Shown here: positions 45,934-55,387 of the stretch, in pieces
Layout: each line of letters opens with the position of its first letter
Position numbering within the stretch: position 1 is the stretch's first letter
NCBI GenBank assembly: GCA_015832175.1
Contig: WJXW01000002.1
Coordinates: 4,402,001 to 4,466,000 of the forward strand
Length of the DNA stretch: 64,000 nt
Source: Paraphaeosphaeria minitans
Lineage: Eukaryota > Ascomycota > Dothideomycetes > Pleosporales > Didymosphaeriaceae
Direction of reading: 5' to 3'
Program-made: the position numbers and the translations under genes
Notes under the pieces: model-generated
What the model saw: the letters and a program-made list of their open reading frames with translations, nothing else
Told to the model about the DNA's origin: nothing
Database searches by the model: none

Positions 45934-46171
45934 TGTTAGTTTAGCTTAATCTATAATTAAGCATTTAAGGGTTAATAGTATACTATTATATAAAGGGTAA
46001 AAAGTAGGTTTAATTAATTACGTTTTATCTATTATATAAAGGGGCACTAAGGGCTTTATAAAGTCTCTGCCTCTTAGCGCTAACCTAAGTAGTGGGTCCT
46101 TGTGTGGGTTCCTATAGGTAGGCAGGCCCCCACTTTACCTAGTGCTACTTGTACGATAAACTGTACGAACA
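45934..46171 (-). repeat. LTR F (5' LTR of Copia-3), 238 bp
   Basis: Begins TGTTAGTTTAGC and ends ACGAACA (GGACA with G-to-A). Followed by ATATA. Confidence 0.9.
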
Positions 46172-46862
46172 ATATAAGTGTTTAGCTATTTTAGAGAAGG
46201 GGGTAGGTAGCTGTGTAGATCTACTCTATCTATCTAGTACTTTTGTGCGATCTCTCCTCTTAAGTTAATAGCCTTAATATTTATTACTTCCTCTACTTAT
46301 TAAAGCTATATTGCTTTAGCTTTATCTTTCTACTAAGGAGGCAGTATTAATTATTGTGTAATGTCTTTAGGTTGTAGTTCCTCTAGGAAGTCTCCTAGTC
46401 TTAAGACTATATTATTATTATCTTTCTTAGTTGTGCGACGTGTCTGCGTTTAGTTATTGCTAGTTTAATTGTACAACGTGTTTATATTTAGTTATTGCTA
46501 GTTTAATTATATAATATGTTTTTTAAAATTGTAAATATACTTACTATCTCCTTTCTTTTCTATAGAATAGCTTAGACTAGATCGTGCGACTCTTTATAAA
46601 TATATGCGCTTTATTTCTACTTATTATATAATCTAAAATTTAATTTTTAGTAAAGGTACTATCTCCTTTCTTTTCTATAGAATAGCTTAGACTAGATTAT
46701 ATAACTCTTTATAAATATATGCGCTTTATTTCTACTTATTATATAATTTAAAATTTAATCTCTAGTAAAAATAATAATATAGAGCCTACGTATCTAGCTT
46801 ATAAGGCGCTCTATCTTTAGACCTTACTAGTTTACAGTTAATTAGAATTAACTACTAATTAG
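46172..46862 (-). pseudogene. Copia-1 leader/gag fragment
   Basis: Resumes Copia-1 after Copia-3. It matches the Copia-2 leader at about 28586-29235 and contains the same duplicated CTATAGAATAG block. No open frame. Confidence 0.8.
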
Positions 46863-47174
46863 TGTTAGTTTAGCTTAATCTATAATTAAGTATTTAAAGG
46901 TTAATAGTATACTATTATATAAAGGGTAAGAAGTAGGTTTAATTAATTACGTCTAGTCTATTGTATAAAGGGGCACTAAGGACCTTATAAAGTCTTTGCC
47001 TCTTAGTGCTAATCTAAGTAAGAGGTCCTTGTGTAGGTCCTTATAGGTAGGTAGGGCCTTATAAAGTCTCTGCCTCTTAGCACTAACCTAAGTAGTGGGT
47101 CCTTGTGCGGGTCCCTATAGGTAGGCAGGCCCCTATTTTACTCAGTGCTATTTGTACGATAAACTGTACGGACA
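46863..47174 (-). repeat. LTR G (right LTR of Copia-1), 312 bp
   Basis: Begins TGTTAGTTTAGC and ends CGGACA, followed by GTTAG. It shares the 74-bp internal duplication with LTR A. Confidence 0.92.
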
Positions 47175-47179
47175 GTTAG

Positions 47180-47691
47180 CAACATAAGATACGAGACATT
47201 CATGTATTTATGGAGAGTATCGAAGTCCATCTGCAAAGGCGGCAGCAAGCATACTGAACAGAGCACGGAGACCTGTAATTGAGCAAGATAAAAATATGAA
47301 AGTTAAGATGGCAAGACGGCGAGAAATGAGGCCGAAATGGTCCACAAATACTTATCACTCATGGTTGGGACATGCGTAGCGAATGAAAGCACACCAGGGG
47401 ATTGAAAGTATCAGATCATCAGTACATATGAAGGAGATGGGGTTTTCGGTGGGATGAGATTTGGTTCATTTGAAAGAGAACGTGTCCGCGACATGAGAAC
47501 ACCTTCGGAAGTATCGATTGAATGCACTTCCTAGGTTGGTTGGTGATGGAGGTAAGAGCCTCCGCTACTCTACTGCCAAGCTGTGCTAGCACGCTAAAGG
47601 ACTAACCCACTGTTTAGCGCTCCACTCTAAAAACCAAAAGTTCGTCTCGCAGTATTTTCGACTCCGAACAGCGAACGCTGCAACTTTAACA
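47180..47691. promoter_or_regulatory. RPL7 promoter region
   Basis: Ordinary base composition starts immediately after the island. Nothing gene-like is seen; the minus-strand frame at 47586-47876 overlaps RPL7 exons. The 500 bp must contain the promoter of the ribosomal protein gene, directly next to the RIP-mutated block. Confidence 0.6.
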
Positions 47692-48803
47692 ATGGCGACC
47701 TCATCGTGAGTATTCCTCTTTTCGAGATCTCCCAATGGGCCGATAGCCTTCTCTGTGCACTTACTGACCCCAGCGCAGAACTGTGCCAACGAAGGGTGAT
47801 ATCCTTGTCCCCGAGACGCTTCTGAAAAAGAGGAAATCACAAGAGCGGGCTCGCGAGGAGCGCGCTGTGGCCACAAAGGAAAAGCGAGGTATGCAGCCAG
47901 CTGCTACAACAGGCGAGAGGGAGCGGTCACGATGATTATAACCACCAACACTATCGACTAGACTTCGGTCTATGCTGTCGAATCGTTAACCATCTTTCGG
48001 GAATGATGCGACCGCTCCCTTCGAAATCATTGTAGCGAGTTCCTTTTAACAGACCGTACTAATCTTGGAGTAGAAAAGAGCAAGAAGAAGCGAGAAGTGA
48101 TCTTCACCCGGGCCGAGAAGTATGTGAAGGAATACCGCGACGCCGAGAAGGAGAAAGTCCGCCTGTCCCGCGAGGCAAAGAAGAACGACAGCTTCTACGT
48201 ACCAGAGGAGCCCAAGCTCGTGTTCGTTGTGCGCATCAAGGGTATCAACAAGATCGACCCGAAGAAGCGCAAAACCCTGCAGCTGCTTCGTCTTCTCCAG
48301 ATTAACAATGGTGTCTTCGTCAAGCTCTCCAAGGCCACGATGGAGATGCTGAAGATCGTGGAGCCCTTTGTCGCTTACGGTTACCCCAACCAGAAGTCCG
48401 TCCGTGAGCTCATTTACAGTAAGTGCATTGCTCTTCGCGGACCGTCACGTACTAATTGATATGCAGAGCGTGGTTACGGTAAAGTTGACAAGCAACGCAT
48501 CCCACTTACGGACAACGAAATCATTGAGGAGCAGCTCGGCAAATACGGGTACGACCGCACTTTGGACCTGCATTGTCGGACATATGCTAATAAATTTTCA
48601 GCATGATCTGTATGGAAGATCTCATCCACGAAATCTACACGGTTGGCCCCAACTTCAAACAGGCTTCCAACTTCTTGTGGCCTTTCAAGCTCAACAGCCC
48701 TACCGGCGGCTTCCACAAGCGGAAATTCAAGCACTTCATCGAAGGCGGTGATCTGGGTAACCGTGAAGACCTGATCAACAACTTGATCAGACAAATGAAC
48801 TAA
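47692..48803 (+). CDS. rpl7: 60S ribosomal protein L7 (uL30)
   Basis: Five exons (47692-47705, 47779-47888, 48074-48418, 48467-48548, 48602-48803) give 250 residues, the normal eukaryotic L7 length. L7 is a structural protein of the large ribosomal subunit. The N-terminus [20 protein letters not shown] and the following Lys/Arg-rich helix are typical. The uL30 core shows [20 protein letters not shown] and [20 protein letters not shown], and the end shows [20 protein letters not shown] and [19 protein letters not shown]. The first exon is only 14 nt, and intron 2 (185 nt) is long for this locus; ribosomal protein genes in filamentous fungi often have many early introns. All phases close. It begins 517 bp after the transposon island. 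Confidence 0.96.
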
Positions 48804-49934
48804 GTGCGAGTTGTGTAAAGAAACAGGAGCTTTCGGATTGGGACAGTTTCGAGCATGAATTTCTTTCGGGAATACCCCACGGTTGCATTTTCATGGCGTT
48901 CGGCTTCATTAGTGGGAATCAATCTCGCGCCTAACGTGGGAACGACTTCAAATTTGATGAAATGATTGCGCCGCTTGACAGTGGCAACGACTACACGGAC
49001 TTCTTCAAGCAGGACACGGAATTGGCAAATTGTAGCACGCGCGGTCGGTCCAGGGCAGCGGCCGCGCACAGCCTCGTGTCCAAGGTCTGCCCAATGAAGT
49101 CAGCAGACCAGGCAACACCCAAACTCGACTGCATCGCCGTCTCGACGGTTCCAAGGGCTGAACACGTAGGTGGTGTTGAAGCGGACGCCACTGGGAAGAT
49201 CTGCCTCCGGACGGCCGCAATCAGCCGTCGCTTACCGTGAGTAAGACTGGTGCTTGTGCTCGCACAGCCAACGCCGCGGCTGCAGCAGGCCCAAAGTACA
49301 TGATATTGCAGTGGCAGGCGCGGATCATTGTTCAACTCTGGAATACGGATCCGACACGGCGTGCTATGGGACCGCATCGATGATGCGGAGGTTGGGCTGG
49401 ATTTTCAACCTCCTCTTACCCTCGCAAAACTGACGCTGCGGCAATAGGGTCCATCTACGTGTTCCTCTACGAGTCCATCTCTGCAGACGTCTCGTGAGCT
49501 CCAAGTCGTCCAAGCAAGGGTGTCTCAACCGGAAAGCTACCTTTGGGAGGTGGACTGTGTGAGTAATAGCGCTTTGCTTACGGGGTTGGACGGCCTGGCC
49601 TCTTCCCACCCGCCGAGGCTAGCCTTGCCACCACCTGCGAGCCTGACGGCTACCTAGTCTTGACGATTTCCTGGACCGCGGTGGGCGCAAGGTGGATTCA
49701 CGGTGGGTGGCAGAATGACGCCCGTGGTCTGACACTCTTACTGCCGCCTTGCCGCCGTGTCGTCGGCCGTGCTGGGTTTCGCGTTGCGATTTGCGGAGAG
49801 GCTGATGGAGCGCCGTGACACGCATGGCCATGGTCACCTGCCAATATGCGTGCAGCATTCCAGCCCGGCCTATGGAGAAGCTACGGGCCGTGACGGATTT
49901 TGTGCACGACTAGGTACACTTACACAGTACCTAC

Positions 49935-49999
49935 GTAGGTAGGTAGGTAGGTAGGTAGGTAGGTAGGTAGGTAGGTAGGTAGGTAGGTAGGTAGGTAGG
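49935..49999. repeat. (TAGG)n microsatellite
   Basis: About 16 perfect tetranucleotide units. Shorter TAGG/CCTA arrays recur near 55328-55347, 61590-61605 and 61776-61799. Confidence 0.95.
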
Positions 50000-51258
50000 C
50001 CAGCCCACGGGCCCGCAGGCATGTTGCTGCAGGGCACAGTTTTCACATCTACAAGGACGGGGACCGACTTCCGGGCAGCACGGATGAATGCCAGAATTAG
50101 CATGCGTGGGCGTGCTGGCGGTGATTGCGCATGGTATGGCCATGGACACGGGCCGACGGTTTGGCTCTTTTATTTTTATTTTTATGTGACGGTCACGTCG
50201 AAGCTCAGGTGGACTTGGTGAGGGCTGGGCGATGATGCAGACTCCAGAGCGGCGGCGGGGAGAGGATTGCTGGACCCCTAGCCATGGTCAGAGAGTCAGA
50301 AAGTCAGAGAGTCAAGAGACTGCTCCGAGGGGATTCTCGAACGAAACACGGGCCAGAGGCAAAGAGGAAAGAGGAGACGTGGGTGCCAGCGTGGCTGGCG
50401 AAAAGCACTCATGTCGTCGGTGGGTGGACCAAGGCAGCGCCAACGAAGCCCCTGTTGGCGTTCATTGGGGGGCAGGTGTGCAGCGCGGTGGACCCGATGG
50501 TGGAGCCATTTTCGAGAGCGTGCATCGACTTTTGTGCCTGACGATGATTTGATTCCTGTAGCCTTGGGTGGAGCTCGAGCAGCGTAGCCGCGCACAGTGG
50601 CGATGCATTTCATTTCCAATGCATTCCCCAAGGGCCCAAGCACCCAAGCACCCAAGCACCCAGGCACCCAGGGACCGGCTGCGATGGCGACGACCAGAAT
50701 GCCCCGTAGTCTACTGTGTAAACAGTGGTGCCTACGACGAGCTCACGCGGCTCGTGCATTGCAACAGAATGGCAGCCTGCTCAGCGGGCGTTCCGGGGCG
50801 TGACGCCAGGGTCGTCTTGACTGTTGACGAAGTTTGACTCTGGGAGCCTTGACTCTTGGAGCCGGACATGACCATTCGCGGCCGGCATAGGGTCCTCCTT
50901 ATTATTAGCGGGTGTGCCGAGCCCTAGAATGGTTGTGGTGGGCGGTCGGCGGTGGGCGGGTATCTAGTGGTTAACGGGCAGGTCTCCAAGTACTCGCGGC
51001 GGTGGGCAGAAGAGAAATTCGCCAGCCCGGCCATCGGATGGGCAAACCACGCCAACGCTCGCGAACATCCTCCCCCTTGCTCTGCTGATTTTCCTTTGCC
51101 CGCTCTCCCTTCTCTTTCACCTCGTCATCTCCACCCAGGTCGCCGCAGCCAGTGCTCCAAACCTCTCTGGTCCGACGTAGCCGTGCATCCCATCTGAGGA
51201 GCACCCTTGCGCCCTCGGCAACCAGCAGGCCTCGTTTGCTGAACCAGCTTCGTGCGCC

Positions 51259-51292
51259 TCCTCCCTCCCTCCCTCCCTCCCTCCCTCCCTCC
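51259..51292. repeat. (CCCT)n microsatellite
   Basis: About eight units of CCCT in the C/T-rich leader of the cyclin gene. Confidence 0.9.
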
Positions 51293-52098
51293 TACATCAC
51301 CGGCCCTCGCTGTCCGTGCAAGAGTGCTCACCTGCACAACCTCAACGTGTAGCGTTGTCGTCGACTCGACACACCTACCTAGCTCGAGCCCTCCCCGCGT
51401 CCCCTCCGACGGCCAACGTCGCTACGAAAACATCGGCCGCCTCATCCTTTGGCATCCGCATTCTTGTGGCATTTACTCGGCGCCTTTCTTGCTTCGACTA
51501 CCTAGCTCTTGTCCTTTTTTGTTGGGCCGCCCCTGCTGTTCCACGCCTTCTGCGTTTTGAACACTCAACTCGCAACTCACCCACCTACCCACCCATCCAC
51601 CCACTCCACCCGCGAGGAGCGAGCTGCCGGCTTTCACCAACGGTCCGCGGCCCTTCTTTCCCGACGATCTATTGACTTAGACATCGTCCCGAGCTCGCGT
51701 TTCAGTGACGCCCGCTGCCACCCAGCCCTCTGCCGGGACACGCACTGCGCGTCTCTGATTTGGGTCTCAGCTGCGACACACGCTTCGGCTGACTCTCTCG
51801 CCGGCTGCGCTGTACCAACGACAACGGCTCACTGTCTGGCCGCGACAGCATTCCTACAGTCTCCACCTCTTCCCTGACTGTCCTACACGAACAACACTCT
51901 CTTGTATCACGATTTCCTTTGTGCATGAGCCCATCTTGTTAGAGCGTCGGTAAGCTCTCTCGTAGAGCGCACGCTCAACCCTCGTGCGGTCAGGAATCGA
52001 AGAACGGTAAGCTCCATCGCCCTGAACCCTTGACCGATCCCACTGACATCGTCGCAGGGTCACCGCTATCTTCGTTCCTCTCCAACTGCATCTTCATC

Positions 52099-53466
52099 AT
52101 GCCATCCTTCTATCCTCGACAGAACATGCCTCGCCAACAACTACCGCTCACGCCGCCCGAGTTCGTACCCAGCTACCACTCCGGCTGCGGAGGCATGCCC
52201 TACCAGCAATCCGCCTACGGCGGCCAACCCGGCATTCGGTCCCATGATGATGGCTATGATTTTGCAGACCGCTACAATCAACTCTCGATCGCGATGCCTC
52301 CCATGTACCCGCAAGCAGGCACCTATCTGAGCAGCGCACCGACGAACCTTCCACTGCCGAGCTCATTCTACGAGTCCAACGGCGCGACCATCCTCCCGCC
52401 GATGCGACACTCGATGCGAGACACCGCTATGCAGCAGCACCGCGCGCAGGAGCTCATTCAGCGTCCTGCCCAACAACCCAACGAGGAGAAGCCCGTGGGC
52501 GGTGTGTCTGCGAAGTTGGACTACGACATGGAGGTCATGACGGATTTTGTCTGCGAGATGGCCTTGGAGGTCATCACACCCGGTCGCATGATGCCGCCCT
52601 CGTTCCGAAAATGGGTCCACCAGGTACTCTGCGCAACGAGGCTGCCTTCCGCAACCATCATCCTGAGCATGTTCTACCTGTCTTCGAGGATGCCGATGCT
52701 GGCTGGTCTTCCCAAGAACGACAATCACCTGTTCCGCCTTCTTACCATTGCCCTGGTACTGGGAAGCAAGTTTCTGGATGACAACACATTCATCAACCGC
52801 TCATGGTCTGAGGTCAGCGGCATCCCCGTCGCCGATCTGAACCAGTTGGAGATGGATTGGCTCGTGGCTATTGAGTTCAAGTTGCACCGCGATCCCGCCG
52901 AGCACCAAGGCTGGAACACTTGGTCCAACCACTGGAAGACGTATGAAGAGCGCGCTGCTGAGCGAGCCGGCTTGCCCACAAAGCTCAGCCCCATTGACAC
53001 GTCTGTGCAGCGACAACGCTCAACCAACAAGCCCCTACCGCCGCTACCACTGCAGCAGGCCTACAACACTCCGCCGTATGACTATACTCCCAAGTCTGGG
53101 CAGCCATCGTTCAATAACGTCGCCAGCTACTCGCAGCAGTACGACCCTTGGCGGGCGGCCAATGAGCGCTCGCCTGCGTCTGCTCCCACGACCGGTCCCA
53201 CTACCCCAGAGTACTACGGCAGCGCGGGACCTTGGGCTCCGGAAGGTTACTCGCGTCGCACCATGTTTGGCTTCCCACCCCTGTCTCAGACAACTCCGAG
53301 CCAACCCCAGCAGTCGTCCAATTACGGTCCGTCTGCCTACACGACGCAATACCATCCGCCTGCCTGGAACACCCACGGCGTTAACTGTGGTTGCATGTAC
53401 TGCGCGCAGAGGCACCCGTCCTACTTCATGGCGCCTGGCTTCGGTCCTCAGGCTGTCGCTGTTTAG
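52099..53466 (+). CDS. Cyclin of the Pho80/Clg1 type
   Basis: An intronless coding frame of 455 residues from the ATG at 52099. The frame is open further up to 52030, but with no earlier ATG. Clg1/Pcl-type cyclins bind and direct Pho85-like CDKs in nutrient signalling, autophagy and lifespan control. Residues 1-135 are Pro/Gln/Tyr/Ser-rich and disordered. The cyclin box spans about 140-265: MEVMTDFVCEMALEVITPGR, KWVHQVLCATRLPSATIILS, then LTIALVLGSKFLDDNTFINR and LNQLEMDWLVAIEFKLH, the usual Pcl signature. The C-terminal 180 residues are low-complexity and end with an HGVNCGCMYCAQRHPSYF motif containing three close cysteines. The very long C/T-rich leader suggests translational or complex transcriptional control. 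Confidence 0.88.
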   Translation: MPSFYPRQNMPRQQLPLTPPEFVPSYHSGCGGMPYQQSAYGGQPGIRSHDDGYDFADRYNQLSIAMPPMYPQAGTYLSSAPTNLPLPSSFYESNGATILPPMRHSMRDTAMQQHRAQELIQRPAQQPNEEKPVGGVSAKLDYDMEVMTDFVCEMALEVITPGRMMPPSFRKWVHQVLCATRLPSATIILSMFYLSSRMPMLAGLPKNDNHLFRLLTIALVLGSKFLDDNTFINRSWSEVSGIPVADLNQLEMDWLVAIEFKLHRDPAEHQGWNTWSNHWKTYEERAAERAGLPTKLSPIDTSVQRQRSTNKPLPPLPLQQAYNTPPYDYTPKSGQPSFNNVASYSQQYDPWRAANERSPASAPTTGPTTPEYYGSAGPWAPEGYSRRTMFGFPPLSQTTPSQPQQSSNYGPSAYTTQYHPPAWNTHGVNCGCMYCAQRHPSYFMAPGFGPQAVAV

Positions 53467-54440
53467 GACCCAGCTGCTCCCAATGTGTCAGCCTGGTAGG
53501 ACTCACCCACCTACCATGGGTCAGACTGGACTCTCCCCAGGCCTGCTTTGCAGATGACCTAGTTGCTGGCATTACGACTTCCAAATTGTTTCACGAACTT
53601 GCCTCTTCAACCTTTACATATTGCTTGGCCTCTTGCCCCATTTTAGCGATTCATTTTGTTCAAAAGTTTTTTCCTCACGCCGACTTCTCTCTTCTGGACT
53701 CGACGTTTCCGGCTCCGGAAAAAAAGTTTGGGGGCCAACCAGCCTATCCTGATACGATGCAGGCCACCGGGCCCTGCACGGTCCCTAGGCGACGGCATCG
53801 CTGCCCTCGATCATGGCTGCCTCGGCCCATCACACGGAGATGATGGTGCAAGGCGCTCATTCGTTTTCTTCTTGTCGGTATTCCAGACGCATGGGTGCGC
53901 TATTCGAGCTGGACGAAATCACGCAAGGCTCGCGATCATCTTGCATGATAGATTTCCTTGGTACATTCCGCGACACTGGTTTTTCATTGCTTGTTTTCAA
54001 TCTAGACATTGGGGGTCTGTTACGGTTCATCGGGAGCACTTGCAGCGAAATTGTGGGACTAGGGCGTTGTGTTTGTTTGTTTGTTTGTGCCAGTTTCTAA
54101 CGATGCTTTTCAAGCTGCTCGCCACGCTTTGGGCGCGGGACATGGGGCAGTTTTCCTTTTGTTTTGTTGCACTTTGCCACTAGATTGGCACACGGGGGTT
54201 CATTGCACTTGTTAATGATTTTGACTTGGGGCCGTGGAAGGAATGCGGGCATAGCCAGAGCGTCGATGACATCAGACCCGCCGTCCAAAGGGTGTTTGTT
54301 GGCTGTACCTGTTCTTCCACAGCCCGTTGGCTTGCGGTTTTTAAGAGCTCACGATTTGATTCCCCTCCATCGCCTCCGTTTTCCCCCCTTGCGGAGCTGT
54401 AATTAATCGGCATCGGACTACGACGGAGCTTATCTTTGTT

Positions 54441-54442
<2 letters not shown>

Positions 54443-54471
<29 letters not shown>
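54443..54471. repeat. Poly-T tract
   Basis: About 28 consecutive T. Confidence 0.95.
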
Positions 54472-54957
54472 GGGCGGAAAAGGCTCTGCGCTTTTCATGA
54501 ATTCTATACCAGATGGCACACTAGGGACTTGGGAAGGAGTGGTTCGAAAATTGCGCTTTTACTAGTCTATGTACCTTGTGCGAAAGGCAGAGCTCGAGAT
54601 GGCAGCATCGAAAATGGAAAAGCGTCCTCGAGGAGTCTGCTGCAGTCAGCTGATGGCCGTATGCATGTGCATGTGCATGTGCATGTGCATGTCTTTGTCT
54701 TTGCTGATGCGTGATGACTTGACCCGCGATGCGATGCGATGCGATGCAGCGTGACCATGTTTCGTCCGCACCGCTGGACAAGAGCAGTGCAGCACAGCAG
54801 AGCACCGCACAGCACAGTCCAACCCGTAGCTAGAGGTAGGTGGACGATTCTTGGACATTCGTAGGTTTCTGCGCACGGCGGAGCAAAGACTCGTTTTCGA
54901 CTCCCCGTTGGCGCTGACGAGCATGCATTGCATGTCCGATGCACCGAGTTGACGTTC

Positions 54958-55080
54958 TTTCTGTCTGTCTGTTGTCTGTTTGTCTGTTGTCTGTCTCTGT
55001 CTGTTGTCTGTCTCTGTCTGTTGTCTGTCTCTGTCTGTTGTCTGTTTGTCTGTCGTCTGTCTCTGTCTGTCTGTCTGTCT
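54958..55080. repeat. (TGTCTG)n-type imperfect tandem array
   Basis: Tandem TGTCTG, TTGTCTG and TGTCTC words over about 120 bp. Open frames on both strands here (rich in Cys/Leu/Ser/Val, or Arg/Gln/Thr/Asp) are a by-product of the repeat. Confidence 0.9.
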
Positions 55081-55387
55081 GCATCCACAGAGTCATGTCG
55101 TCATACCCCCAATTCACGAAACGAGCGCGGTCTGCCTCGGAACAAGTCCCCACTTGCGCGCCGGTCCTGCCTGGATCCTGGATCCTGGATCATCGCGACG
55201 GGGCCAGCCTTTGTAAGTTATTCGACCGACCGACTGACCGTCCGGGCAGACGAACGCTCGCTGCGAAGGCTTCTGTGTGTGTGTATGTGTGTGCATCCGG
55301 CGTCGGCGTGCTATTGAAGTGTATAGATAGGTAGGTAGGTAGGTAAGACTACTTGTAGGTTTGGTGGACGGAAGGGAGAGCGTCGAG

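Larger units (their letters stand above)
36508..46171 (-). mobile_element. Copia-3: pol-less Copia derivative, split by Gypsy-2
   Basis: LTRs E (36508-36745) and F (45934-46171), 238 bp each, with ATATA target duplication (36503-36507 and 46172-46176). Without Gypsy-2 and its duplication it is about 3.0 kb. Internal sequence goes from the LTR-proximal part straight to gag at about 37088/37089, the same junction as in Copia-1 (17430/17431); the 4,242 bp of Copia-2 between 22839 and 27080 is absent. The target is the Copia-1 gag-side sequence, seen intact in Copia-2 near 28575-28590. Confidence 0.9.
16777..47174 (-). mobile_element. Copia-1: outermost LTR retrotransposon of the nested island
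   Basis: The whole 30.4-kb block is bounded by two 312-bp LTRs (16777-17088 and 46863-47174) and a 5-bp target-site duplication GTTAG (16772-16776 and 47175-47179), so it grew from one insertion. Removing the nested elements and the tandem duplication leaves about 3.1 kb of Copia-1: pieces at 17089-18105, 32035-32871 (repeated at 35671-36507) and 46172-46862. It lacks pol; a junction near 17430 matches the one in Copia-3 and skips the 4.2-kb region present in Copia-2. A purine tract on the minus strand beside the left LTR (17089-17104) fits a polypurine tract, so the element points to the minus strand. Stops TAA/TAG fill every frame, in line with RIP. Confidence 0.9.
48804..52098. other. Long intergenic region RPL7 - cyclin gene
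   Basis: 3.3 kb without a recognisable gene. Several short frames (for example 50232-50552, 51316-51675 and 51509-51877) overlap in different frames and have no conserved features. Low-complexity parts include a TAGG array (49935-49999), CCAAGCACCCAAG-type repeats near 50636-50670, a CCCT array (51259-51292) and CCACCCA repeats near 51575-51612. From about 51060 on the sequence is strongly pyrimidine-rich, as in a long promoter and 5' leader; a GTAAGC...CGCAG pair at about 52007-52057 could be a 5'UTR intron. Confidence 0.5.
53467..55387. other. Intergenic region with microsatellites
   Basis: 1.9 kb with no gene recognised. The first 700 bp is likely the 3'UTR and flank of the cyclin gene (T-rich). 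Arrays include a poly-T (54443-54471), GCATGT (54661-54692), GCGAT (54727-54749) and TGTCTG/TGTCTC (54958-55080), which create several long but meaningless frames. Confidence 0.5.

Noticed and set aside
54928..55334. Overlapping frames encoding Cys/Leu/Ser/Val-rich or Arg/Gln/Thr/Asp-rich proteins
   Set aside because: Produced by the TGTCTG tandem array; all three frames on both strands are open for the same trivial reason.
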